Positions 52,213 to 60,862 of a stretch of 64,000 nt of DNA are shown here, piece by piece; position 1 is the first letter of the stretch; each line of letters opens with the position of its first letter. The stretch spans positions 1 through 64,000 of the forward strand of contig NZ_JBJYIN010000005.1 in NCBI RefSeq assembly GCF_046237015.1. Reading direction: 5' to 3'. The notes beneath the pieces are model-generated. The model searched no databases and was not told the DNA's origin. It saw only the letters and a program-made list of their open reading frames with translations. A program made the translations under genes and the position numbers. The DNA is from JBJYIN01 sp046237015 (lineage in GTDB: Bacteria; Pseudomonadota; Gammaproteobacteria; Enterobacterales; Enterobacteriaceae).

Positions 52213-53253
52213 ATTATAAAGTACGCTGAATACGGCATCCAGACCGTGTTCATGTACTACACCAACATCCGCCGTCAGACTACCGGCAATACCAATCACT
52301 GGCTTATTGTAACGCTTCGCGACACGAGCTACGCCGATTGGCACCTTCCCGTGGATCGTCTGGCTATCGATTCGCCCTTCTCCGGTAATCACCAGCGACG
52401 CATCTTTGACCAGTTCATCCAACCCCAGCGCTTCCGTGACAATTTCAATACCCTGACGGAGTTCTGCACCACAGAATGCCTGCAACGCGGCGCCCATCCC
52501 TCCGGCTGCACCGGCTCCAGGAACTTGCTCAACGTCCTTATCCAAATCATGGCGGATCACCGCAGCATAGTGCTTCAACGCATTATCCAGTTGTTCTATC
52601 ATCGCTGGCGTCGCGCCTTTTTGCGGGCCAAACACAGCGGAAGCCCCTTGCTTACCCGTCAACGGGTTGGTGACATCACAGGCCACTTCAAAACGACAGC
52701 GTTTGATACGCGTATCCACATCCCTGATATCAATGCTTGCCAGCTTATCAAGTTCACCGCCGCCAAAACCAATCTCTTCACCCGCCTCATTGAGCAACCT
52801 GACGCCCAATGCCTGTACCATACCCGCACCACCATCATTGGTCGCACTGCCACCAATTCCGATAATGCAGTGCTCCACGCCGTGATCCAGCGCGCAACGG
52901 ATCAGCTCGCCCGTACCATAACTGGTCGTCAGCAACGGGTTACGCTGCGGGGCCGGAACCAACTCCAATCCACTGGCTGCCGCCATTTCTATAAACGCCG
53001 TTTTCTCATCACCGGACAAGCCAAAAAAGGCATCAATATTTTCGCCCAATGGCCCCGTCACGTTGACGTTGACAATCCTGCCACCGGTTGCAGCGACCAT
53101 CGCCTCAACCGTGCCTTCACCACCGTCTGCGACTGGCAATTTGACGTAGCAGGCATCGGGGAATATTTCACGAAACCCTTTTTCGATTTGTATGGCAACG
53201 TTTTGTGCAGACAGGCTTTCTTTATAAGAATCCGGTGCGATCACTATTTTCAT
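52111..53253 (-). CDS. garK: Glycerate 2-kinase
   Basis: GarK phosphorylates D-glycerate to 2-phosphoglycerate, the last step of galactarate/glucarate catabolism before enolase. The protein is 380 aa, glycerate kinase family 1: MKIVIAPDSYKESLSA, VADGGEGTVEAM and the GIGGSATNDGGAGM and EGRIDSQT motifs. It is the last gene of garP-garL-garR-garK. Its 3' end is duplicated beside barA. Confidence 0.95.
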   Translation of the reverse strand: MKIVIAPDSYKESLSAQNVAIQIEKGFREIFPDACYVKLPVADGGEGTVEAMVAATGGRIVNVNVTGPLGENIDAFFGLSGDEKTAFIEMAAASGLELVPAPQRNPLLTTSYGTGELIRCALDHGVEHCIIGIGGSATNDGGAGMVQALGVRLLNEAGEEIGFGGGELDKLASIDIRDVDTRIKRCRFEVACDVTNPLTGKQGASAVFGPQKGATPAMIEQLDNALKHYAAVIRHDLDKDVEQVPGAGAAGGMGAALQAFCGAELRQGIEIVTEALGLDELVKDASLVITGEGRIDSQTIHGKVPIGVARVAKRYNKPVIGIAGSLTADVGVVHEHGLDAVFSVLYNICSLEDALDNAAENVRMTARNIAATIRLSAGLV

Positions 53254-53331
53254 AAACGATCCGATTTCATCAACGTTCCGATTGTACTTAATCCGCGCTC
53301 ATGAATCGGCGCTTATCAGAAGCCATCAACC

Positions 53332-53360
53332 AGACCGGCATCCGATAATGCTGCCGGTCT
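53332..53360 (-). terminator. Hairpin between garR and garK
   Basis: AGACCGGCA / TGCCGGTCT, a 9-bp perfect stem with an 11-nt loop, lies in the 128-bp gap after garR. It has no T tract. It could lower read-through or protect the upstream part of the gar message. Confidence 0.5.
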
Positions 53361-53381
53361 CGCTAACGGTTATATTACTGC

Positions 53382-54266
53382 CTATCTCGTCACTTCGATC
53401 TTGGCCAATTTCTCGTAATAACAGGCTAATGCGCTGTGATCGGCGGTACCCAGATCGTCCGCTTTCAACGCCTGCATCATTTCCATCACCGCTGCGGTCA
53501 ACGGCAACTGAGCGCCTACACCGTGAGAGGTATCTAACGCGTTCGCCAAGTCCTTGATATGCAAATCAATACGGAAGCCTGGTTTGAAGTTACGATCCAG
53601 CACCATCGGTGCTTTAGCATCCAGCACGGTACTACCGGCCAAACCACCACGAATAGCCTGGTAGACCAACTCAGGGTTCACACCCGCTTTAGTCGCCAGA
53701 ACCAATGCTTCGGACATCGCAGCGATATTCAACGCAACAATCACTTGGTTCGCCAGTTTGGTCACGTTGCCAGCACCAATGTCACCAGTATGGACAACGG
53801 AACCTGCCATCGCTTTCAAAATATCAAAACAACGATCAAACTGTGCTTTATCGCCGCCCACCATCACTGAGAGCGTACCGTCGATCGCTTTTGGTTCGCC
53901 ACCACTGACTGGCGCATCCAGCATCAGGATGCCTTTTTCGGCTAACGCAGCCGCAATTTCACGGCTGGCTAACGGTGCGATCGAGCTCATATCTACAACA
54001 ATGCTGCCAGCACGTGCGCCGTCAATTACACCGTTTTCGCCCAGCACAACCTCTTTGACATGAGGTGAATTCGGTAACATGGTGATGATGACATCACTTT
54101 GCTCTGCAACAGCTTTTGGCGTTTCCGCCGCCGTCGCACCTGCCGCAACCACTTCCGCGACGGCTTCCAGATTCCGATCCATCACGACTAATGAGTAACC
54201 TGCTTTCAGCAGATTTTTACTCATCGGTTTTCCCATAATGCCAAGCCCAATAAAACCAATTTTCAT
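53382..54266 (-). CDS. garR: Tartronate semialdehyde reductase
   Basis: GarR reduces tartronate semialdehyde to D-glycerate with NAD(P)H. The ATG at 54264-54266 gives 294 aa as in E. coli; the open frame to 54335 is not conserved. It is a beta-hydroxyacid dehydrogenase: Rossmann motif GFIGLGIMGKPMSKNL, substrate motif DAPVSGGEPKA and catalytic Lys in GNVTKLANQ. Confidence 0.96.
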   Translation of the reverse strand: MKIGFIGLGIMGKPMSKNLLKAGYSLVVMDRNLEAVAEVVAAGATAAETPKAVAEQSDVIITMLPNSPHVKEVVLGENGVIDGARAGSIVVDMSSIAPLASREIAAALAEKGILMLDAPVSGGEPKAIDGTLSVMVGGDKAQFDRCFDILKAMAGSVVHTGDIGAGNVTKLANQVIVALNIAAMSEALVLATKAGVNPELVYQAIRGGLAGSTVLDAKAPMVLDRNFKPGFRIDLHIKDLANALDTSHGVGAQLPLTAAVMEMMQALKADDLGTADHSALACYYEKLAKIEVTR

Positions 54267-54347
54267 TGCTATAACCTCATTGTCTGATGTAGATATCACT
54301 TCAATTCGCGATGAATCCGCAGGTTGCGGATTCACTTCGCCGCAGAA

Positions 54348-55118
54348 TTACTTCTTGAATTTATCGCTCAGTGCCTGTGTTGCACCGCGGAATATGCCCA
54401 GATCGCTTCCGACAGCCACAAACGTCGCACCCCATTCCAGATAGCGACGGGCATCCACTTCTGCCGGAGCCAGAATGCCGCACGGCTTGTTATGTGCCGC
54501 GGCGCGCTCAAAGATATGGCGGATCGCTTTCTGAACTTCTGGATGATTCGGCTGGCCCAGATAGCCTAGCGCAGCGGATAAATCACCCGGCCCAACAAAA
54601 ATACCGTCTACGCCGTCAACCGCCGCAATCGCATCCAGATGATCAATACCGGCCTGACTTTCTATCTGCACCATGACGGTAATATTGTCGTTAATGGTGG
54701 CAAAATAGTCCGGCTCGGTGCCATAGCGATTACTCCGATGGGCAACCGATACCCCGCGAATCCCTGCCGGTGGATAGCGTGTGGACGCTACCGCACGAAT
54801 GGCTTCCTCTTCCGATTCAACAAAAGGAACCAGAAAATTATTAAAACCAATATCTAACAGCCGTTTGATGATAACTGGCTCGTTACACGGCGGACGCACG
54901 ACGGGCGCACTGTGACTTCCCTTTAACGCCATCAACTGCGGGATAAACGTCATCACGTCGTTAGGAGCGTGTTCACCATCCAGTACCAGCCAGTCAAACC
55001 CTGCTAATCCCAATACTTCGGTTGAAATGGGATTACCCAGCGCACACCAGCAGCCAATCAGGGTTTTACCCTCACGTAAATTTTGGCGAAAATGGTTAGG
55101 TAATATCGAATTACTCAT
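54348..55118 (-). CDS. garL: 5-keto-4-deoxy-D-glucarate aldolase
   Basis: GarL splits 5-keto-4-deoxyglucarate into pyruvate and tartronate semialdehyde, the product of both GudD and GarD. The protein is 256 aa, the HpcH/HpaI class II aldolase family, with FDWLVLDGEHAPND, MVQIESQAGIDHLD and GIFVGPGDLSAALG. It lies between garP and garR in the operon. Confidence 0.96.
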   Translation of the reverse strand: MSNSILPNHFRQNLREGKTLIGCWCALGNPISTEVLGLAGFDWLVLDGEHAPNDVMTFIPQLMALKGSHSAPVVRPPCNEPVIIKRLLDIGFNNFLVPFVESEEEAIRAVASTRYPPAGIRGVSVAHRSNRYGTEPDYFATINDNITVMVQIESQAGIDHLDAIAAVDGVDGIFVGPGDLSAALGYLGQPNHPEVQKAIRHIFERAAAHNKPCGILAPAEVDARRYLEWGATFVAVGSDLGIFRGATQALSDKFKK

Positions 55119-55180
55119 AATAACCTTCTATTAATTCATATTTACGGTGGCTAATAAATGACAACAACCATTATCAATTA

Positions 55181-56515
55181 TTAACTTTTCTTTAATTCCA
55201 TACGTTTGATCTCACCAACAACGAGCAGATAGCACAGCATTGCCATTATTGCGGAAATACCGACAAAAAGCAGAGCACTATTAAAAGAATGCAACTCTTT
55301 GACCAGATAACCGATAACCAATGGTGTAACAATTGAAGCCACATTACCAAATACGTTAAATACACCACCGCATAACCCGACAATTTCTTTCGGTGCAGTA
55401 TCGGAAATGACAGGCCAGCCTAATGCCCCGAAACCTTTACCAAAGAAAGCCAGCGCCATCAATGAGACCACTAAAACATTACTATCGGTGTAATTACAAA
55501 GAATGATGCTGGATGCCAATAACATCCCCAAAACGATAGGGATTTTACGAGCAGCAGTTAACGAATAACCGCGTTTTAACAACATATCAGAAACGACGCC
55601 ACCCAATACACCACCGATAAATCCACACAACGCCGGAATTGCTGCAATCAGACCAACCTTCAGGATAGACATTCCCTTTTCCTGAACCAGGTAAATAGGG
55701 AACCAGGTAAGGAAGAACCAGGTGATACTATTAATAAAGTATTGGCCAAGGAATACACCTAACATCATACGATTAGTGAGAAGTTGTTTGATGTAATCCC
55801 ATTTAGGACCATCGTTGCTTTTACCGTCACCTTTCTTATGGTCCATATCAACAACAGCACCGCCCTTGGAAATATATTCCAATTCTTGTTGGCTAATGCC
55901 GGGATGATCGGTTGGGTTATGAATAAACTTCACCCAGATAATAGTTAGCACAAATCCCAGTCCGCCCATAACCAGGAATACATGCTCCCATCCCCACTGA
56001 TATGTCAACCAACCGAGGATTGGAGAGAAGATTGCCAGCGAAAAATATTGGGCAGAGTTAAAAATGGCGGATGCCGTACCACGCTCTTTTGTTGGGAACC
56101 AGGCAGCCGTAATACGGGCATTAGCAGGAAAAGAAGGCGCTTCAGAAAACCCGAGCATAAAGCGCAGTGCAAACAAGGTTACCGGCGCCCATACTAATGG
56201 CACCCAGTCGACGAACCCTTGTAAAAAGGTGAACAGCGACCAGAAGAAGATACTGTAAGCATAAACTTTCTTTGATCCAAAGCGGTCAAGTAACCAACCG
56301 CCTGGAATTTGCATCACGAGATACGACCATCCAAACGCGGAGAAAATATAGCCCATATGCACCGCGTCTAACTGTAATTCTTTCGCTACGGCTGTACCTG
56401 CAATAGATAATGTTGCACGGTCTGCATAGTTTATTGCAGTAACTGTAAATATAATTAACAATATTATGTAGCGAACATAGGTTTTTCTTTTTAGAAGAAC
56501 CGCATCGGAGTTCAT
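55181..56515 (-). CDS. garP: Galactarate/glucarate MFS transporter GarP
   Basis: This importer is 444 aa with about 12 transmembrane segments and is closely related to GudP (NYADRATLSIAG, PGGWLLDRFGSKKVYAYS). It matches E. coli GarP better than GudP throughout (LGFSEAPSFPANARI, GALGWPVISDTAPKEIVGLCGGVFNVFGN). AGGTGA precedes the ATG. It is the first gene of garPLRK and divergent from garD. Confidence 0.94.
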   Translation of the reverse strand: MNSDAVLLKRKTYVRYIILLIIFTVTAINYADRATLSIAGTAVAKELQLDAVHMGYIFSAFGWSYLVMQIPGGWLLDRFGSKKVYAYSIFFWSLFTFLQGFVDWVPLVWAPVTLFALRFMLGFSEAPSFPANARITAAWFPTKERGTASAIFNSAQYFSLAIFSPILGWLTYQWGWEHVFLVMGGLGFVLTIIWVKFIHNPTDHPGISQQELEYISKGGAVVDMDHKKGDGKSNDGPKWDYIKQLLTNRMMLGVFLGQYFINSITWFFLTWFPIYLVQEKGMSILKVGLIAAIPALCGFIGGVLGGVVSDMLLKRGYSLTAARKIPIVLGMLLASSIILCNYTDSNVLVVSLMALAFFGKGFGALGWPVISDTAPKEIVGLCGGVFNVFGNVASIVTPLVIGYLVKELHSFNSALLFVGISAIMAMLCYLLVVGEIKRMELKKS

Positions 56516-56982
56516 AAAATCACCTTAATTATCATTATTAGTATGACCAACCTAAATAAACCAATATTCTTTCTGCATGGTTCATTTGAGCCTTTAACAT
56601 CTCCTCTCTTCCGGAAAAGATGTCATTAATAAAATCTTGCACTACCAGTTTCCGCTACGAACATTCAGAAAACGATATCAGTATAAAAATAGAGCCAAGG
56701 AATAGCACTGTGTGATTGCACAATAATATGCATAGAACAATGCGTTTTTTATGAGATTCACCCAAAAACCTGCGACAGTCATCACACTATGATTTTCAAT
56801 AACGAACAGGAAAAGATCAAAAGAGAGATAGATCACGTTAATCTGGATGATCGCCAAATTATTTGGCGTTAAAAACAATTAATATTATTCAATTGCACAG
56901 TTATGTACTATAAAAAATCAGATATTATGTGTATAAAATCTGCATTACTTTTATAAATGACTACGATAAAAATTACTGATTT
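56516..56982. other. Divergent garP-garD regulatory region
   Basis: About 470 bp of AT-rich noncoding DNA, continuing into a degenerate ERIC before garD. It must carry both divergent promoters; in E. coli CdaR activates garP and garD. I could not define a CdaR site with confidence. A 66-codon minus-strand frame at 56678-56878 is not supported. Confidence 0.5.
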
Positions 56983-57124
56983 TATACCCTAAATAATTAG
57001 AGTTGCAGGAAAGGCGGCAAGTGATTCGGGTGACAAATTTGCTGGACGCTGATTTGAACGTTGCAAGCAACGACCCAAACGAAACGAAGCCAACTCACAT
57101 GTAGCTTGAAGTATCACAGGTATA
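56983..57124. repeat. Degenerate, rearranged ERIC element in the garD leader
   Basis: It starts TATACCCTAAATAATTAGAGTTGCAGG and ends AGCTTGAAGTATCACAGGTATA like an ERIC. Its middle is altered, containing GGACGCTGATTTGAACGTTG and a GTTGCAAGCAAC-type inverted repeat, so it is 142 bp long. It ends 23 nt before the garD start and so would be part of its leader. Confidence 0.8.
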
Positions 57125-57147
57125 GTTAAAGATTAACTGGAGACGCT

Positions 57148-58713
57148 ATGTCACAGAACGAGCAAAATGTCGTGAAGGCTTTTTATATTAAAGTCCATGA
57201 TAACGACAACGTCGCTATTATCGTTAATGATAATGGTTTACGTGCAGGTACCCGGTTTGATACTGGACTAGAATTAATTGAGCATATTCCACAGGGTCAT
57301 AAAGTTGCGCTAGTCGACATTCCCAAGGCAGGCGCAATTGTACGCTATGGCGAAATTATCGGCTATGCGCTGCGTGATATCCCCCAAGGCAGTTGGATCG
57401 ACGAATCACTGGTTGAATTACCCAAGGCTCCCGCGCTTGAAACATTGCCGCTGGCCACAAAAGTACCAGCCCCACTTCCTCCTTTAGAAGGGTATACCTT
57501 TGAAGGCTACCGCAATGCGGATGGGAGTGTCGGCACCAAAAATTTACTGGGCATTACCACCAGCGTCCACTGCGTTGCCGGTGTCGTGGACTACGTTGTC
57601 AAAATTATTGAACGCGACCTATTGCCTAAGTACCCGAATGTGGACGGTGTTGTTGCACTCAACCATTTGTACGGCTGTGGCGTTGCCATTAATGCGCCTG
57701 CGGCTGTCGTTCCCATCCGCACAATCCATAACCTGGCGCTGAACCCCAATTTTGGGGGCGAAATATTGGTTGTCGGCCTCGGTTGTGAAAAGCTACAGCC
57801 CGAGCGTTTACTTGAAGGCACACCTGATGTTCAGACAATTTCTCTGGATGACAGTAGTATCGTGCGTTTACAAGATGAACAGCATGTCGGCTTTAAATCG
57901 ATGGTGGACGATATTTTGGCGATGGCCGATCGGCACCTACAACAGTTGAATAAACGCCAACGTGAAACCTGTCCGGCTTCTGAGCTGGTTGTCGGTATGC
58001 AGTGTGGTGGTAGCGATGCGTTTTCAGGTGTGACGGCTAACCCCGCCGTTGGTTTTGCTTCAGATCTACTGGTCCGCTGCGGCGCAACCGTGATGTTTTC
58101 GGAAGTTACCGAAGTGCGCGACGCGATTCATCTGCTAACGCCACGGGCTATCGACGAAAGCGTCGGCAAGCGTCTGTTAGAAGAGATGGCATGGTATGAC
58201 AACTACCTTGACAGCGGCCAGACCGATCGTAGTGCTAACCCCTCTCCCGGTAACAAAAAAGGCGGGCTGGCCAACGTCGTGGAAAAAGCGCTTGGCTCAA
58301 TTGCCAAATCAGGCACCAGTGCAATCGTTGAAGTGTTATCGCCCGGTCAGCGCCCAACCAAACGTGGTTTGATTTACGCCGCAACCCCCGCCAGCGATTT
58401 TGTCTGCGGAACGCAGCAACTCGCCTCGGGTATTACCGTTCAGGTCTTTACCACCGGTCGCGGTACGCCATATGGCTTACTGGCTGTTCCCGTCATTAAA
58501 ATGGCGACGCGTACCACGCTGGCAAACCGTTGGTACGACCTCATGGACATCAATGCGGGGACTATCGCCACTGGGGAAGCCACCATTGAAGATGTCGGCT
58601 GGCAACTCTTCCGTTTTATTCTGGATATTGCCAGCGGTACAAAGAAAACCTGGTCCGATCAATGGGGTCTTCACAATGCCTTGGCCGTATTTAACCCGGC
58701 TCCGGTTACCTGA
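57148..58713 (+). CDS. garD: Galactarate dehydratase
   Basis: GarD dehydrates galactarate to 5-keto-4-deoxy-D-glucarate, feeding GarL. The protein is 521 aa with the family's two-part structure: an N-terminal SAF-like domain (IVNDNGLRAGTRF) and a large catalytic domain (GSVGTKNLLGITTSVHC, HLYGCGVAI, GLGCEKLQPE, MQCGGSDAFSG). Metal-binding Cys/His are in conserved context. TGGAG precedes the ATG. It is divergent from garPLRK and its leader contains a degenerate ERIC. Confidence 0.96.
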   Translation: MSQNEQNVVKAFYIKVHDNDNVAIIVNDNGLRAGTRFDTGLELIEHIPQGHKVALVDIPKAGAIVRYGEIIGYALRDIPQGSWIDESLVELPKAPALETLPLATKVPAPLPPLEGYTFEGYRNADGSVGTKNLLGITTSVHCVAGVVDYVVKIIERDLLPKYPNVDGVVALNHLYGCGVAINAPAAVVPIRTIHNLALNPNFGGEILVVGLGCEKLQPERLLEGTPDVQTISLDDSSIVRLQDEQHVGFKSMVDDILAMADRHLQQLNKRQRETCPASELVVGMQCGGSDAFSGVTANPAVGFASDLLVRCGATVMFSEVTEVRDAIHLLTPRAIDESVGKRLLEEMAWYDNYLDSGQTDRSANPSPGNKKGGLANVVEKALGSIAKSGTSAIVEVLSPGQRPTKRGLIYAATPASDFVCGTQQLASGITVQVFTTGRGTPYGLLAVPVIKMATRTTLANRWYDLMDINAGTIATGEATIEDVGWQLFRFILDIASGTKKTWSDQWGLHNALAVFNPAPVT

Positions 58714-58769
58714 TTGAAAGATATCACTCACAATCGTGATGATTAAACGGCTTGTGTGACAGAAAATCA

Positions 58770-58802
58770 CCGACCTTGCCAGATGACATCTGGCAAGGTC
58801 GG
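58770..58802 (+). terminator. garD terminator hairpin
   Basis: CCGACCTTGCCAGA / TCTGGCAAGGTCGG, a perfect 14-bp stem with a TGACA loop, lies 56 nt after the garD stop. It lacks a T tract but is very stable. The remaining bases up to the insertion sequence at 58989 show no gene. Confidence 0.65.
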
Positions 58803-59068
58803 CACTCCGCCGAGATATGTCGAATCCATCAAAAAATGAATAAGCCGATGGAATAGAAGTGCCAAGAAATGTCTTTTCACAACGTATCCCCCAATAATTC
58901 ACGTTTCAGGACAATACAAACCTTACCGTTCTCAGTAACGTAAAGTGTTAATGCTTTGAGGCAAGAATCATTCACTTCCCTGTCATTCTGTAAGCATCCC
59001 TGCAAAACGAACCATTCACTTTTAGAGATCTTCCGACATACTGATTATGTCCCGTTGAGGAGATCGCT

Positions 59069-59335
59069 ATGCGCAAAGCCCGATTTACCGAGCACCAGAT
59101 CATCGCCGTTTTGAAGTCCGTTGAAGCCGGACGTACCGTCAAAGACGTCTGCCGAGAAGCGGGAATATCCGAGGCTTCGTACTACAACTGGAAAGCGAAG
59201 TTCGGCGGTATGGAAGCCTCTGATATCAAAAAGATGAAAGATCTCGAAGACGAAAACCGACGACTGAAACAGATGTTTGCCGATCTGAGTTTGGAGTGCC
59301 GCGCACTCAAAGATGTTATTGAAAAAAAGCTTTAA
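59069..59335 (+). CDS. IS3-family OrfA (transposase helix-turn-helix subunit)
   Basis: The protein is 88 aa, DNA-binding and regulatory. It has an HTH_Tnp_1 domain (RFTEHQIIAVLKSVEAG, VCREAGISEASYYNWKAKFGG) followed by a leucine-rich coiled coil (LEDENRRLKQMFADLSLECR). It ends just after the AAAAAAG slippery run at 59323-59329, where a -1 shift leads into the OrfB frame. Confidence 0.92.
   Translation: MRKARFTEHQIIAVLKSVEAGRTVKDVCREAGISEASYYNWKAKFGGMEASDIKKMKDLEDENRRLKQMFADLSLECRALKDVIEKKL
59323..59329 (+). promoter_or_regulatory. Programmed -1 frameshift site between orfA and orfB
   Basis: AAAAAAG sits seven codons upstream of nothing but the orfA stop: slipping back one base continues as KKALKPAIKRELVSYL directly into the OrfB frame before its own ATG at 59386. 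This is the usual way IS3-family elements make the OrfAB fusion transposase. Confidence 0.75.
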
Positions 59336-59385
59336 AACCAGCGATAAAGCGTGAGCTCGTCAGTTACCTGACCGCGCAGTTTACG

Positions 59386-60180
59386 ATGAGCATACGCCAG
59401 GCATGCAGGACGTTATCGCTGAGCAGGACGGTGTATTTTTATCAGCCGGAAACCTGTCGTGATGAACCGGTGATCCAGGCTCTGTCGGAGGTGGCCGAAC
59501 GCTATCCCCGTTACGGCTTCAAGAAGCTGTTTCAGGTGCTGCGCAGGCAAGGCAATGCCTGGAATCATAAACGTGTTCACAGGATTTACTGTCTGCTTAA
59601 ACTGAATTTTCGCCGCAAGGGAAAGCAACGTCTGCCGGTGCGCAATCCGACTCCGTTGTCGACGCCGGAAGCACTTAACCAGAGCTGGTCGATGGATTTT
59701 ATGCATGATGCGCTGGTCTGCGGCAGACGCTTTCGGACCTTCAATGTAGTGGATGATTTTAACCGCGAGGCTCTCGCAATAGAAATCGATCTGAATATCC
59801 CGGCGCAGCGGGTGGTCAGAGTACTGGACAGGATCGTGGCAAACCGTGGTTATCCGCTGAAACTGCGGATGGACAATGGCCCAGAGTTAATCTCGCTGAC
59901 TCTGGCGCAGTGGGCTGAAGAGCATGGCGTTATGCTGGAATTTATTAAACCGGGAAAACCCACGCAGAATGCCTTCATCGAACGTTTTAACCGAACGTAC
60001 CGGACAGAAATCCTGGATTTTTACCTGTTCAGAACACTGAATGAAGCGAGGGAAATCACAGAGCGCTGGCTGATGGAATACAACAGCGAGCGGCCTCATG
60101 AATCCCTGAATAACCTGACGCCGGAAGAATACCGGCTGATGGTCGAGAAACCGGAAATCTCAAAAAGTGTGTGGAACTAA
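59386..60180 (+). CDS. IS3-family OrfB transposase (DDE integrase core)
   Basis: The protein is 264 aa from its first ATG; as part of OrfAB the frame extends back to about 59328. It has an HTH_21 region (RYPRYGFKKLFQVLRRQG) and an rve integrase core. The DDE residues are in SMDFMHD, RMDNGPE and NAFIERFNRTYRTEIL. No frameshift or stop interrupts it. The right inverted end begins within 20 nt of its stop. Confidence 0.93.
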   Translation: MSIRQACRTLSLSRTVYFYQPETCRDEPVIQALSEVAERYPRYGFKKLFQVLRRQGNAWNHKRVHRIYCLLKLNFRRKGKQRLPVRNPTPLSTPEALNQSWSMDFMHDALVCGRRFRTFNVVDDFNREALAIEIDLNIPAQRVVRVLDRIVANRGYPLKLRMDNGPELISLTLAQWAEEHGVMLEFIKPGKPTQNAFIERFNRTYRTEILDFYLFRTLNEAREITERWLMEYNSERPHESLNNLTPEEYRLMVEKPEISKSVWN

Positions 60181-60196
60181 AAGCGGTCTACTTACA

Positions 60197-60862
60197 ATTC
60201 CACAACAAAAATAAACCATTCAAACTATAGTGTTATTAAGCCCGAGCAATTCACAACATTATTCAACTTTTTGATCTGATATCGAATTAATTAATACCAT
60301 CGAAAAAAAAAGGATAAACACACACCAATAATTCGTTAAAAATAACATTCAATAATAAAATTAATAACAACATTTAACAAAATATCTTAATTACCTTTGC
60401 CCGGTTTGAAGACCGTTATAGAGTAAAAAATTATTTATTTATCGCTGTTCATTTTAATAACCATTGTTACTAATTATTTATAATAAAATGTATTAATTGA
60501 CAGTATAATTATCCCGTCATAGATTTACGCATGCTGGCTCTCGTATGAGAGTATTTAATGACATTTTTGTTACAAACAATAACGTTATTTATCATATGGG
60601 TATCCAATAATCGCGAATGGATAACTCACAAAAAACCAGCATATCAATTTGAATATATCGCGAAATAATTAAGATCGAAGAACAAGCGCTCATGTGCTGA
60701 AAAATAAAAAACAGTGTCTTACCAGATAGTTAGACTGGGGTAGACAACGCACATGTCCCTTGAAGTATGACGGATATAGATTAACGAAGAACGCATCCTT
60801 ACGGACAATAACCCAAAAATGCGCATTCATTTAAACAGCAATTAGGTACACCGGGGCTTCCA
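60197..60862. other. AT-rich noncoding region before the aer-like gene, with an ERIC fragment
   Basis: 666 bp without a supported gene. Most of it is very AT-rich. A 46-bp right-end ERIC fragment (60733-60778, GACTGGGGTAGACAACGCAC...GACGGATATA) is the only recognised element. The promoter of the following receptor gene must lie here; I found no clear sigma-28 site. Confidence 0.5.
60733..60778. repeat. ERIC right-half fragment
   Basis: The last 46 bp resemble the right end of ERIC (GACTGGGGT...CAACGCACATG...CTTGAAGTATGACGGATATA), with small deletions relative to the intact copy at 62910. The left half is missing. Confidence 0.75.

Larger units (their letters stand above)
58989..60196 (+). 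mobile_element. Complete IS3-family insertion sequence (IS407-like group)
   Basis: This 1208-bp element has inverted ends TGTAAGCATCCC (58989) and TGTAAGTAGACC (reading in from 60196), 9 of 12 matching. It is flanked by a direct 4-bp target duplication ATTC (58985-58988 and 60197-60200), the duplication length of the IS407 group. It carries orfA and orfB, with an A7G slippery run at their junction, and the transposase DDE residues are intact. It appears complete and possibly active, inserted downstream of garD. Confidence 0.9.

Noticed and set aside
52246..53304. 352-codon plus-strand frame opposite garK
   Set aside because: Antisense shadow; garK is complete and conserved, and the frame shows no recognisable motif.
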